Shown: positions 17,276 to 25,945 of the stretch, piece by piece | Position numbering within the stretch: the stretch's first letter is position 1 | How the letters are laid out: every line of letters starts with the position of its first letter | Assembly (NCBI RefSeq): GCF_039522525.1 | Contig: NZ_BAAADO010000003.1 | Location: 186,001-250,000 of the forward strand | Source: Salinibacillus aidingensis | Lineage (GTDB): Bacteria; Bacillota; Bacilli; Bacillales; Alkalibacillaceae | Direction of reading: 5' to 3' | Length of the DNA stretch: 64,000 nucleotides | Notes under the pieces: model-generated | Seen by the model: the letters and a program-made list of their open reading frames with translations, nothing else | What the model was told of the DNA's origin: nothing | Database searches by the model: none | Program-made: the position numbers and the translations under genes

Positions 17276-18499
17276 TTGATCTGGACATTGTTTCGATATA
17301 AATGGAAAAGGATCATGAAGCAACCTGCTCTTTTTTTATCTATTATGTTTTTTCCTTTTTTATTTATCGGCTTCTTTTTATTTTTCATTGCTCAAACCAT
17401 AGATGAAAGTACAGATAAAATTCACGTTGCTATTGTTGATGAAGATCAGACATTCGAAACGAAAACGTTAGCGAATCAGTTACAGGCGGAGGATGCTCTG
17501 TCTGAGGTGCTGCGGATGAAATCATTAGATGAGGAACAGGCCAAACAGGAACTTGCTGCCAATAAAATAACAGCTGTCATCTATATACCTGAGGGATTCA
17601 CTGCTGACCTCAGAACAGGAATAAATACACCTATTCAAGTGACGACGAATAACCAGAATCTATTCTCATCCAGTATGGTCAGACTGCTTTTAAATAGTGG
17701 AGCACAATATATATCAGCGGCTCAGAGTGGTATAAATACACTGTATGATTTATATATACAGGATTTGCCGCCGGAAGAAGACCCGCAGAGTATGCTGCAG
17801 CAGATGATTGTGAACTATACACTGTTTGCGCTTAATCGCAATGACTTATTTGAAACTGAACAAGTGGAGTCAGGGGCACATATAGGATGGGAGAATCATG
17901 GTGTTATTGCTTTTTTATTAACCAGTATACTTATTTCTGCACTATTTCTTCAGATTTTTACACACAGAGAAAGTAGTCAGGGATTGGAAGACCGTATGCG
18001 AACGCTTGGATCAACTTCCTTCACTTTTATGTGGAGTCAGTATATGTATTATGCCGGGTTTCTATTTGTAAATGTGAGTATACTCAATGGTGTCGTTTTT
18101 GTTCTGACCGATCTCGACTGGCTTCTTCATGGCTTAACCCTTATCACATGGCTGATTGTCAGTCTTATTACAGCTCTTTTCCTCTGTTTCCTGGAATGGT
18201 ACCTGGCCAACCAGACTACCCGGACCAATATTTTTTTATTGCTGGTTTCTGCCGGACTCCTAATAAGTGGTGTCTGGATTCCCGTTATCTATTTGCCTGA
18301 CTGGATTGAGCAAATTCTTTCCATCTCACCATTTCATCATATATACCAGGCATTTGCAGGAATGATCAATTTTGGGGAAAATCCCTTTGACCACTGGGGT
18401 TATCTGCTTGCAGGGTGGCTCGTTTTTACAGTTGTACTTATGACTGGAATATGGAGAAGGGAGCAGAAAAATGGGTACATATCTTTTCCTTTTAAATAA
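17276..18499 (+). CDS. ABC-2 type permease, subunit 1
   Basis: A 407-residue membrane protein starting at TTG with AAAGGAG 9 bases upstream. It has the ABC-2 layout: one N-terminal helix (ALFLSIMFFPFLFIGFFLFFIA), an external domain of about 170 residues, then five or six helices with the late motif SISPFHHIYQAFAGMINFG. It should pair with the next gene as a heterodimer powered by the ATPase at 19576. The exported substrate is unknown. Confidence 0.8.
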   Translation: MIWTLFRYKWKRIMKQPALFLSIMFFPFLFIGFFLFFIAQTIDESTDKIHVAIVDEDQTFETKTLANQLQAEDALSEVLRMKSLDEEQAKQELAANKITAVIYIPEGFTADLRTGINTPIQVTTNNQNLFSSSMVRLLLNSGAQYISAAQSGINTLYDLYIQDLPPEEDPQSMLQQMIVNYTLFALNRNDLFETEQVESGAHIGWENHGVIAFLLTSILISALFLQIFTHRESSQGLEDRMRTLGSTSFTFMWSQYMYYAGFLFVNVSILNGVVFVLTDLDWLLHGLTLITWLIVSLITALFLCFLEWYLANQTTRTNIFLLLVSAGLLISGVWIPVIYLPDWIEQILSISPFHHIYQAFAGMINFGENPFDHWGYLLAGWLVFTVVLMTGIWRREQKNGYISFPFK

Positions 18500-19535
18500 G
18501 CTAATTCATCAGAATAAATGGCGATTCTTTTTTATTATCTGTTTTCCCTTCTTTTTATGGTTTATTGTGCTTCCCTTCGTAACAGATACACTGGATGAAA
18601 GTGATATTCCCATCGGCTGGGTGACGAAAGAGGATTCGGAAACCTTAACAACCATTGCTGAAAGAATCCAGGAACACCCCAGAATAACCATTATTCAAAT
18701 GACGGAAGAGGAAGCCTATCGGGGTGTGAAGCGTAAAGATATTGAGGCAGCATTTATTCTCAGTGACAATTTTCAGGAACAGATTAAGGCTGGTAAAGTA
18801 GATGAGTTAATCACCTGGATTCGTTCAGAAGAGTCTTTTTTTGATTCTTTTGTTAAAGAAAAAGTCGCATCGGAGGTTATGCGATTCGCCTTAAGCAGCA
18901 AAGCAGCCAATGATGTGATGATGTATAAAGGATTAACAGACAAGCAGCATTGGCAAACGGCTTATCAGCATGCAGAGCAGTATTGGGAACCGGAACCCTT
19001 GTTTCAAATGAAATTCACGCCATACTCATCTGAAGAAGCTGCTTCCGGGAATGAAAGTTCTGTTCTGCCAAAAGGATATGCGGCTCTTTTTGGCTTCTGG
19101 ATGTGGTATGCATGGATGATTTTTGCTGTTTTACTGCTCTCATTATATAAGTGGAAGAAACAGGGAATTTTAGCCAGACTTCGCATACACCATGGGAGTC
19201 TCGTTCCTTTTTATACGCGTTTTTATTTTCTCACTGGCGGATTTGTTCTATTTCTCTTTTTGGCGTTAAGTTATCTTTCAAGTCGGTCACTGGAGGCATA
19301 CGGTTATTCCTATACAGACTTATTATTCCCTTCTGTTATAATTCTGGCTCTCATTTTGATTTTAACCATTAGTATTACATATATAGTAAGGAAACCGTCT
19401 GTATTTTTGCTGATTTGTATGTTGTTTTCCATGATGTCTTTATTCTTTTCATTTCTGACATTTGTCTCAAATGAACCAAATACCTGGAGGATTATTTTTC
19501 CTCATACATGGCTTTATCAATTAATGTCTCAATAA
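18471..19535 (+). CDS. ABC-2 type permease, subunit 2
   Basis: A 354-residue membrane protein with the same plan as the gene before it, which it overlaps by 29 bases: N-terminal helix (FFFIICFPFFLWFIVLPFV), external domain, then a cluster of helices (LFGFWMWYAWMIFAVLLLSL, YFLTGGFVLFLFLALSYL and others). It is shorter and more diverged than subunit 1. The extensive overlap supports cotranslation and assembly as a pair. Confidence 0.75.
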   Translation: MGTYLFLLNKLIHQNKWRFFFIICFPFFLWFIVLPFVTDTLDESDIPIGWVTKEDSETLTTIAERIQEHPRITIIQMTEEEAYRGVKRKDIEAAFILSDNFQEQIKAGKVDELITWIRSEESFFDSFVKEKVASEVMRFALSSKAANDVMMYKGLTDKQHWQTAYQHAEQYWEPEPLFQMKFTPYSSEEAASGNESSVLPKGYAALFGFWMWYAWMIFAVLLLSLYKWKKQGILARLRIHHGSLVPFYTRFYFLTGGFVLFLFLALSYLSSRSLEAYGYSYTDLLFPSVIILALILILTISITYIVRKPSVFLLICMLFSMMSLFFSFLTFVSNEPNTWRIIFPHTWLYQLMSQ

Positions 19536-19575
19536 AGTTGCTCTGGTAACGATTATGAAAAGGTGCGGATGTAAT

Positions 19576-20298
19576 GTGATTGAAATAGAGCAAGTGGATT
19601 ATTCTATAAAGAAAGAGGTCATTCTAAAGGATGTGTCGGCAACCATCCAGCAGGGAGAATCCATTGGTGTTATAGGTCCCAATGGTGCCGGAAAATCAAC
19701 CTTTTTGAAAATTATCGCCTCCATTGTAAAACCTTCCAGTGGTAAGATTTATTATCAAGTAAATGCTTATGAGGAAAAAATAAAAGAACTAAGGAAAAAT
19801 ATAGGGTATATTCCACAGGATATTGCTTTATTTGAAGATTTAACTGTATATGAACAAATTACATTTTGGCAAAAGGCTGCGAGGCAAAAGGTTTCGCGAA
19901 ACAATGTGAGCCAGGTGGTGGAGGCTCTTCACTTGAATGAAGTAAAGGATCAAAAAATAAAAGCATTATCCGGTGGATGGAAGCGAAAGATAAATGTAGG
20001 AATTGGGCTCCTGCACCAACCTGAATTTATCTTATTGGATGAACCAACGGCAGGTGTCGATCTTGCTGCAAAGGACGATTTGATTCAGTGGCTAAAGCTG
20101 TTACATAATGAAAGGAAAACCTTGTTAATCATTAGCCATGACTGGGATGTTTTAAATCGTCTGTGTGATAAGTTGATGATTTTTCAGCAGGGACGATTGT
20201 TATTTTTTGATGAAGTTTCAAGACTGAATGAATTTGAACAGCAGGCTATAAGGAATGGATCCTCTGAAGAATTGAGGAAAATATTAAGGCTAAGATAG
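19576..20298 (+). CDS. ABC transporter ATP-binding protein
   Basis: A 240-residue ATPase. GTG at 19576 gives the usual start (IEIEQVDYSIKKEVIL) with AAGGTG 11 bases upstream; the ATG at 19555 would add a seven-residue CG-rich leader and remains possible. Walker A is GPNGAGKST, Q-loop YIPQDIALFEDLT, signature LSGGWKRKINVG, Walker B FILLDEPTAGVD, switch His IISHDWD. The signature has Trp after LSGG, where Gln/Met is more usual. It is the energising subunit of the two permeases immediately upstream. Confidence 0.88.
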   Translation: MIEIEQVDYSIKKEVILKDVSATIQQGESIGVIGPNGAGKSTFLKIIASIVKPSSGKIYYQVNAYEEKIKELRKNIGYIPQDIALFEDLTVYEQITFWQKAARQKVSRNNVSQVVEALHLNEVKDQKIKALSGGWKRKINVGIGLLHQPEFILLDEPTAGVDLAAKDDLIQWLKLLHNERKTLLIISHDWDVLNRLCDKLMIFQQGRLLFFDEVSRLNEFEQQAIRNGSSEELRKILRLR

Positions 20299-20322
20299 TT
20301 GAGACAATAGGAGTGTTTGAAC

Positions 20323-21042
20323 ATGGAAGGACAAGTGGCTATTGTTACTGGTGCATCCAGAGGAATTGGAAAGGAAATCGCAAGGCAACTCGCTGAACGG
20401 GGAGTTAAACTGTCTATTTTGGGCAGTTCAGAACAAATTCATAAAACCCGAAAAGAGTTAACCGATCAGGAGCTGGAAAATATTCTCTCTTTTAAGGCAG
20501 ATGTTGCAAAAGAATATGAAGTTGAACACGTAGTTGAAGCAACGAAAAACGCTTATGGAAGAGTCGATATGTTAGTCAACAATGCGGGAGTAGGACTGTT
20601 TAAACAAGTCGAGGATGTAACCCTTGAAGAGTGGAAAAAGACCTTTGAAGTTAATGTGCAGGGTGTGTTTCTGTGCACAAAAGCAGTACTTCCTTCTATG
20701 AAAAGACAGCATTCAGGAACGATTATCACAGTTTCATCAGATGTTGCAAGATATACAATTCCAAACGGCTCACTCTATACGGCCACAAAATATGCCGTTC
20801 AGGGCTTCATGGGTTCTATTTCCCAGGAAGTACGGGAGCACAGGATTCGTGTGGGAACCGTGAATCCCGGAATGGTGGATACATATTTTGCCGATAGCAG
20901 ACAGGGTGACCCATCCAAAGAAGACTGGCTCAAAGTTCAGGATATTGCTCAGGCGGTTCTTTACATGGCCGAGGCACCCGACCATATGATGATTGATGAA
21001 TTGCACCTTCATCCATTTGCGCAGGATTATCCACGTTCGTAA
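20323..21042 (+). CDS. Short-chain dehydrogenase/reductase (FabG-like)
   Basis: A 239-residue classical SDR. ATG at 20323 is chosen, with AGGAG 9 bases upstream. The Rossmann motif TGASRGIG, the NNAG motif, catalytic Ser in TVSSD and the YTATK active site are all present. It could be a 3-oxoacyl reductase or an alcohol/sugar dehydrogenase; sequence alone does not decide. It follows the ABC ATPase by 24 bases and ends at a shared terminator. Confidence 0.88.
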   Translation: MEGQVAIVTGASRGIGKEIARQLAERGVKLSILGSSEQIHKTRKELTDQELENILSFKADVAKEYEVEHVVEATKNAYGRVDMLVNNAGVGLFKQVEDVTLEEWKKTFEVNVQGVFLCTKAVLPSMKRQHSGTIITVSSDVARYTIPNGSLYTATKYAVQGFMGSISQEVREHRIRVGTVNPGMVDTYFADSRQGDPSKEDWLKVQDIAQAVLYMAEAPDHMMIDELHLHPFAQDYPRS

Positions 21043-21076
21043 TTTTAGAGCAGGTGTCTGAAGTGAAAAATGTAAA

Positions 21077-21106
21077 ATAAAGAGAGGGGATATCCCCTCT
21101 CTTTAT
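21077..21106. terminator. Perfect 30-base palindrome, bidirectional terminator
   Basis: ATAAAGAGAGGGGAT is followed directly by its exact reverse complement. It lies between convergent genes, and its 3' end overlaps the stop codon of the minus-strand gene. Confidence 0.75.
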
Positions 21107-21336
21107 ACATAATAAACAGGTGTATCCTGTGTGATGGCGTGTTCTAAATAATGAATCAGATTCTGATGGGAGCCAACAATCGTTGTTTCATCATACCCAT
21201 AATGATAGGCATGTAAGAACGTTTCAATTTTTTTCGATAAAAAGTCGTCATCGGTTCTTACCATTAAGACGAGCAGGTCATCCCATTGCCCCCACAAAGT
21301 AAAATACATCGCTTTATCGTAATCGACCATATTCAT
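21103..21336 (-). CDS. YhdB-like small protein
   Basis: A 77-residue protein. The start MNMVDYDKAMYF is chosen because a GGGGGGA ribosome binding site lies 8 bases upstream; a longer frame exists but overlaps the divergent lipoprotein gene. The sequence (YFTLWGQWDDLLVLMVRTDDDFLSKKIETFLHAYHYG) resembles the Bacillus YhdB family of about 80 residues, whose function is unknown. Position next to a yhcN-like gene and spoVR agrees with the B. subtilis gene neighbourhood. Confidence 0.7.
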   Translation of the reverse strand: MNMVDYDKAMYFTLWGQWDDLLVLMVRTDDDFLSKKIETFLHAYHYGYDETTIVGSHQNLIHYLEHAITQDTPVYYV

Positions 21337-21512
21337 CACAAATTCCCCCCGTAAAAAAGGGTTCGGTTTTAGTGTGACACAATAACCACCTTCACTTACA
21401 TGGCCTTTTTTGGATATAGAACCAATTATGGTTTTGGAAAATCCTGAATCACATAAACTCCGGAAGTGCACAAATAATAAGTTTGTACCATCCAAAAAAG
21501 GAGGCCATTCCA

Positions 21513-22199
21513 TTGAATAAAATAAAGTTAATGGGAGCAACTTTGCTGACAGCTGTAACCATTACCGGATGTCAGGGTGGCGATGAAACCGGTCTTGGCA
21601 ATAATGGAGATAATGGACTTCAGCCAGTAAGATATAACAACACAACAGATATCGCTCCTAACCGAGAGCGTATCAATATGGATGGTCGTGATTTAGGTCC
21701 CCAATACAACAATGATAATAATGAGAACATTGATAACGGAAATCAGGACAATATTAATGGTCAGTTTAATAATAACGACAATAACGACACAGCCCGTAAT
21801 ATGAATAACACTAATGATAATAACAATGGCAACAACAATAATACAAACGATCATGACCAATTCGATGTAGCGGACCGGGCAGCAGACAGAATTACTGATG
21901 AAATTCAGGAAGTGGACCAGGCATACGTTTTTGCCGGTAATGAAAATGCTTATGTAGCGGTAGCCTTAGAAGGAAACCAGAACGAACAGGTTTCTGATCA
22001 GCTGAAACGCCGCGTATCCAAGGTTGTAAAAGCAACAGATGAGGATATTAACGATGTATTTGTTTCCGCAAACCCTGAATTCTTTAACCAGGCAGGAGAT
22101 TATGCTGACCAGATCGAAAATGGGGACCCAATTGAAGGACTATTTAAAGAAATGGGAGATATGTTCCAACGTATTTTCCCAACAGATAATGATCAATAA
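21513..22199 (+). CDS. YhcN/YlaJ-family sporulation lipoprotein
   Basis: A 228-residue lipoprotein starting at TTG with AAGGAGG 8 bases upstream. The signal peptide ends at the lipobox TITGC. A long Asn-rich linker (about residues 25-115, many NN and DNN runs) precedes the conserved YhcN/YlaJ domain (ADRAADRITDEIQEVDQAYVF, YVAVALEGNQNEQVSDQL, DVFVSANPEFF). Family members are made in the forespore and sit on the inner spore membrane. The linker is low-complexity and probably expands easily. Confidence 0.85.
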   Translation: MNKIKLMGATLLTAVTITGCQGGDETGLGNNGDNGLQPVRYNNTTDIAPNRERINMDGRDLGPQYNNDNNENIDNGNQDNINGQFNNNDNNDTARNMNNTNDNNNGNNNNTNDHDQFDVADRAADRITDEIQEVDQAYVFAGNENAYVAVALEGNQNEQVSDQLKRRVSKVVKATDEDINDVFVSANPEFFNQAGDYADQIENGDPIEGLFKEMGDMFQRIFPTDNDQ

Positions 22200-22203
22200 T
22201 GAT

Positions 22204-22235
22204 AAAGCGAAGGGCTATACGCCCTTCGCTTTTTC
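22204..22235 (+). terminator. Intrinsic terminator after the sporulation lipoprotein
   Basis: AAAGCGAAGGGC pairs perfectly with GCCCTTCGCTTT around TATAC and ends in T5. Confidence 0.95.
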
Positions 22236-22328
22236 TTACCCAAATTTCGCCAATTTCATAAAAAACTTCGAAAGCTAAGACTCCCTTCTTCATATACTGT
22301 AGCAATCATCGATTAAGGGAGAGGTTTC

Positions 22329-23747
22329 ATGTTGAAGACGGAATATACAAGTTTAGAGAGGGCAATCGATGAAATTACAGAGATAGCGGAAGGGTTTGGC
22401 CTGGATTTTTATCCGATGCGGTATGAAATTTGTCCAACAGATATTATTTATACGTTTGGTGCTTACGGTATGCCCACGCGTTTCTCACATTGGAGCTTTG
22501 GAAAACAGTTCCATAAAATGAAGCTGCAGGAGGAACTGGGCTTAAGCAAAATTTATGAATTAGTCATTAATTCCAATCCATGCTATGCATTTTTATTAAA
22601 TTCGAATAGTTTAATTCAAAACAAGCTGATTGTTGCTCATGTTTTAGGGCATAGTGATTTTTTTAAAAATAACTTACGGTACCAAAATACTGGGGAAGAT
22701 ATGGTGGAAAGTATGGCGGCAACTGCTGATCGTATACAGGCGTATGAAAAGCAATATGGGAAGAAGGATGTGGAAGCTTTTTTGGATGCGGTATTAGCGA
22801 TTAATGAGCATATTGACCCGTCCTTACTTAGATCAGAAGGTGAAACAGACGAATCTCCGGAGCATGTTTTCCAGCCTAGACAAAGAATAGAAAATGACTA
22901 TGATGATTTGTTTGGGATTGATCCCAATGAAGAGTCTTTTAAAGAAGAAGCAGAAAGTCGTTATAAGAAAATCCCGGAGAAACCGGAAAAGGACCTGCTA
23001 TTATTTATTGAAGGTCACAGCAGGGAGCTTGACGATTGGCAGCGTGATATTCTAACCATGATGCGTGAAGAAATGAAATATTTCTGGCCCCAGCTGGAAA
23101 CGAAAATCATGAACGAAGGCTGGGCTTCCTACTGGCACTCCCGAATTTTACGTGAATTAGATTTGTCCAGTGATGAAACCGTTGAATTTGCCAAACTTCA
23201 TTCAGGGGTTACGGCACCCTCTAGTACATCTATAAATCCTTATCGCTTAGGGATCAAAATATTCGAGGATATTGAACAGAGATATAATCATCCAACCGAA
23301 GAAATGAAACATCGGGGCGTTAAGCCAGGTTCAGGCCGGGATAAACTATTTGAAGTCCGGGAGATTGAGTCGGATATTTCCTTTATTCGTAACTATTTAA
23401 CAAAAGAAATTGTGGAAGAGGAGGATTTATACCTTTTCCAAAAGCAAGGAAGAGAGTATAAAGTCGTGGATAAGGACTGGACAGAGGTCAGGGATCAGCT
23501 GATTGCTATGCGGGTAAACGGAGGCTTTCCTTATATTACCGTAGAAGATGGGGACTATTTACGTAATGGTGAGCTTTACCTCCTTCATCATTATGAAGGA
23601 GTCGAATTGGATCTTAATTACCTGGAAAAAACGATGCCTTATATTTATCAGCTATGGGGCCGTACCATACACATGGAAACCATCGTAGACGATCGCATCA
23701 CTGTATTCAGCTGTGAAGGCGAAAAAGTCAAGAAGCGCTATATATGA
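22329..23747 (+). CDS. spoVR: Stage V sporulation protein R
   Basis: A 472-residue SpoVR protein, required in B. subtilis for normal spore cortex. Family hallmarks are present: DFYPMRYEICPTDIIYTFGAYGMPTRFSHWSFGK near the N-terminus, HVLGHSDFFKNN, the metal-binding-like NEGWASYWHSRI and YRLGIKIFEDIEQR. The length is standard. The repeat B region starts directly after its TGA stop, so no ordinary terminator is present unless the repeat supplies it. Confidence 0.95.
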   Translation: MLKTEYTSLERAIDEITEIAEGFGLDFYPMRYEICPTDIIYTFGAYGMPTRFSHWSFGKQFHKMKLQEELGLSKIYELVINSNPCYAFLLNSNSLIQNKLIVAHVLGHSDFFKNNLRYQNTGEDMVESMAATADRIQAYEKQYGKKDVEAFLDAVLAINEHIDPSLLRSEGETDESPEHVFQPRQRIENDYDDLFGIDPNEESFKEEAESRYKKIPEKPEKDLLLFIEGHSRELDDWQRDILTMMREEMKYFWPQLETKIMNEGWASYWHSRILRELDLSSDETVEFAKLHSGVTAPSSTSINPYRLGIKIFEDIEQRYNHPTEEMKHRGVKPGSGRDKLFEVREIESDISFIRNYLTKEIVEEEDLYLFQKQGREYKVVDKDWTEVRDQLIAMRVNGGFPYITVEDGDYLRNGELYLLHHYEGVELDLNYLEKTMPYIYQLWGRTIHMETIVDDRITVFSCEGEKVKKRYI

Positions 23748-23748
23748 A

Positions 23749-23796
23749 GAAAAGCGGAAGCGCCCGTTTGCCCAGTTCCAGGGCCTTCCGCTTTTC
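23749..23796. repeat. Family B related hairpin after spoVR
   Basis: GAAAAGCGGAAG pairs with CTTCCGCTTTTC across a GC-rich loop. It begins one base after the spoVR stop. Confidence 0.75.
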
Positions 23797-23799
23797 TGT

Positions 23800-23919
23800 G
23801 TCCAGCTGCGGCTCCCAGGCCCAAGCGGTCATAAGCAGAATACCCTGCATGGCCAAAAAGCGGCCACTCCGGATATTCTGCTTATGCCGTCGGACCTAAA
23901 CAGTCGCCTCCGCTTTTCC
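23800..23919 (-). repeat. Family B repeat, reverse orientation
   Basis: Matches the pair of copies at 52841-53089 read from the other strand (GTCCAGCTGCGGCTCCC to GTCGCCTCCGCTTTTC). It contains the long stem CATAAGCAGAATA / TATCCGGATATTCTGCTTATG region. It fills the whole gap between spoVR and the convergent BCCT gene. Confidence 0.85.
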
Positions 23920-23925
23920 TGGCAC

Positions 23926-25512
23926 CTAACTTGATTTTCTCCAGTTTTCTTCCTGATCTTTTGTGGTTTTTCTGATATTTGTGATCCACGCTTTATCCTC
24001 ATCCATCATTTTCTTGGCTGCATAGATTGTAAAAAACTGAACGATAATAATTGGAATTCCCATCAAGCCGGACAGAACTTCCAACGGTGGTAATCCACCA
24101 ATACGCATTAATACCAGGGCAAAAATAGTAACCACGGCGGCAACGATGAGACGTAAATATTTTGATGGCTCAGACTTACTCATATTCCGCAGACCTGTGT
24201 ATGATGCAATGGTATAGGTTGTTGAATCAAGGGTTGTGGTCATAAATATGATAGCCACAATCATGAATACGGTTATAGTTACGGTTGATAATGGCAAGGA
24301 GGATAAAATGGCCGGTATGGCTGCCATTGCATCCTCTGTCACAATGTCCAGCACGGCAACTTCACCGGTTAAATACCGATGTACACCCAGTCCGCCCAGT
24401 ACACCAGTAGCGACCCAGGAAATAAGCATAGGTGCAAAGAAATATGTCAAAATCATCTCTTTAATCGTTCGGCCCCGGGAAATTTTTGCGGCAAACACAC
24501 TGTGCAGCATCGCCCATGTAGCACTGTATGCAAACCAGAATACGACATTACTTTCAATATACGTCGTTCCTTCTAAATCCAATGCATTTGTGTAGAAGGA
24601 CAAGTCTATATAATGAGAGAGTAAAAACCCGACACTTTCCGTGAAATAATTCAGGATAAAAACTCCCGGACCTATCATCATAATAAACAGGGCAAGCGCA
24701 CCCGCAAGATAGATATTTAATGTACTTAACCGTTTAATTCCTTTTTCAATTCCCAGATAAGCACTTAAGGAAAACAAGACGACCCATACAATGGTTACCG
24801 TTAATGTAAGGCCGTATGACTGTTCAATATTCAATAATGCAGCTAAATTGTATGTGATAATCGGGGCCCCAAGCCCAAGGGTTACAGCAGCTCCGGCCAA
24901 AATACTTACGAGAAAGATGATATCCAGAATTTTTCCGCCAAGCCCATCGGTAAACTTATCTCCAAAAATACTCCGGCAGGCCTCTGAAATCCTCATTAAC
25001 GGTTTTTTTCTTACGTGAATGATGTATCCAATTGCAGGTGCTGCCATTACGAAAATCGCAAATACCTGTATGCTCCACATGAACATACTGTAAGCATTTC
25101 CCCACAATAAGGCTTCTGAAGAACGAGGATCAACACCACTCGGTGGATCGATTGCAACCTGTGTCCATTCAATCATTCCGGTACGCATAATCGTCGAACC
25201 AAGCCCCATAGCAATCAGAATTGAGGCATATTCAAATAAAGAAAAACGGGGCTTTTCCATCGGATCTCCTAGCACTACATTTCCATACTTGGAAAAAGCA
25301 AAATAGAAACCAGCAGCGGCCAGGATGATGGCATACCAGATGTAGCCCGATTTAAACACACGGACAACCTGATCAAAAATCTGATTTAATAGTTTAAGAG
25401 ATTCGTCTTCATATAAAGCAAAGGGAATAGAAATCAAAACCATAATAACGATTGATGGAATAAAAATTCGATGATCAATGAGCTTAAGGTTTTTGGTCTT
25501 TTTATTTTCCAT
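23926..25512 (-). CDS. BCCT-family transporter
   Basis: A 528-residue polytopic carrier. The ATG at 25512 is chosen because GGGGG lies 7 bases upstream; the ATG two codons earlier is too close. BCCT features include DPMEKPRFSLFEYASILIAMGLGS, the CaiT-like AYSMFMWSIQVFAIFVM, and the conserved AKISRGRTIKEMI loop. The segment before that loop reads VVFWFAYSATWAMLHSVF, whereas betaine carriers have a W-x-W-W aromatic box there, so the substrate may not be glycine betaine. Import of a quaternary-amine-like compound is a family expectation only. Confidence 0.85.
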   Translation of the reverse strand: MENKKTKNLKLIDHRIFIPSIVIMVLISIPFALYEDESLKLLNQIFDQVVRVFKSGYIWYAIILAAAGFYFAFSKYGNVVLGDPMEKPRFSLFEYASILIAMGLGSTIMRTGMIEWTQVAIDPPSGVDPRSSEALLWGNAYSMFMWSIQVFAIFVMAAPAIGYIIHVRKKPLMRISEACRSIFGDKFTDGLGGKILDIIFLVSILAGAAVTLGLGAPIITYNLAALLNIEQSYGLTLTVTIVWVVLFSLSAYLGIEKGIKRLSTLNIYLAGALALFIMMIGPGVFILNYFTESVGFLLSHYIDLSFYTNALDLEGTTYIESNVVFWFAYSATWAMLHSVFAAKISRGRTIKEMILTYFFAPMLISWVATGVLGGLGVHRYLTGEVAVLDIVTEDAMAAIPAILSSLPLSTVTITVFMIVAIIFMTTTLDSTTYTIASYTGLRNMSKSEPSKYLRLIVAAVVTIFALVLMRIGGLPPLEVLSGLMGIPIIIVQFFTIYAAKKMMDEDKAWITNIRKTTKDQEENWRKSS

Positions 25513-25558
25513 ATCCATACCCCCATTACTGTGTTGAATGATTATACAAACAAACTCG

Positions 25559-25703
25559 TATGGGCGTACATATAAAAAATATTAGACAGACGAATCTCTC
25601 ATTAAAGAGAGGGAAAAATTCACTTATTTTCCTTAGGGCCGTTTGGGGTAGCTTCCTAATTTGACTAACAGCACCACCCCTCATATAAATATGCACGCCC
25701 ATC
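25559..25703 (-). promoter_or_regulatory. Inverted-repeat-bounded element upstream of the BCCT gene
   Basis: ATGGGCGTACATAT (25560-25573) and ATATGCACGCCCAT (25689-25702) pair over 13 of 14 positions, enclosing about 115 bases. On the minus strand this encloses GGGGT...ACCCC and CTCTC-TTTAAT-GAGAG hairpins, forming a multibranch fold directly in the expected 5' leader of the transporter. I do not recognise a known riboswitch class. A MITE with terminal inverted repeats is the main alternative. Confidence 0.45.
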
Positions 25704-25894
25704 ATACAAGTCAAAATTTTCCCGCAATTGATATTTTAACATATATTTAAAAAGAACTGCCTGTAATCTGCAGTTAAAGCCACCACAGATGATTCTGGAA
25801 ATACATACCAATTATGTGAGGTGCTTTCATTACGTTACACATGTTTACATTCTGCTAACATTTCAATTACTTATGGTGAAGCGTCCTGTTTTAC

Positions 25895-25903
25895 TGGTAT
25901 AAT
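25895..25903 (+). promoter_or_regulatory. Extended -10 promoter of the carboxypeptidase gene
   Basis: TGGTATAAT fits TGnTATAAT. The -35 region (GGTGAA at 17 bases) is poor, as is common with an extended -10. The start codon lies 43 bases downstream. Confidence 0.55.
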
Positions 25904-25945
25904 GATTTTTGTCACTGTTTAAATTACGCTAAAGTAGGTGTTCCT

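Noticed and set aside
21337..21540. N-terminal extension of the YhdB-like gene
   Set aside because: It would overlap the divergent lipoprotein gene and bypass a clear GGGGGGA site before MNMVDYD.
23713..23934. Open frame over the family B repeat after spoVR
   Set aside because: Its peptide (LPGPSGHKQNTLHG) recurs in a frame over the repeats near 52.9 kb. The similarity comes from the DNA repeat, and there is no ribosome binding site.
25526..25714. Minus-strand frame of 62 codons upstream of the BCCT gene
   Set aside because: It coincides with the inverted-repeat element and has no Shine-Dalgarno; treated as leader or element sequence.
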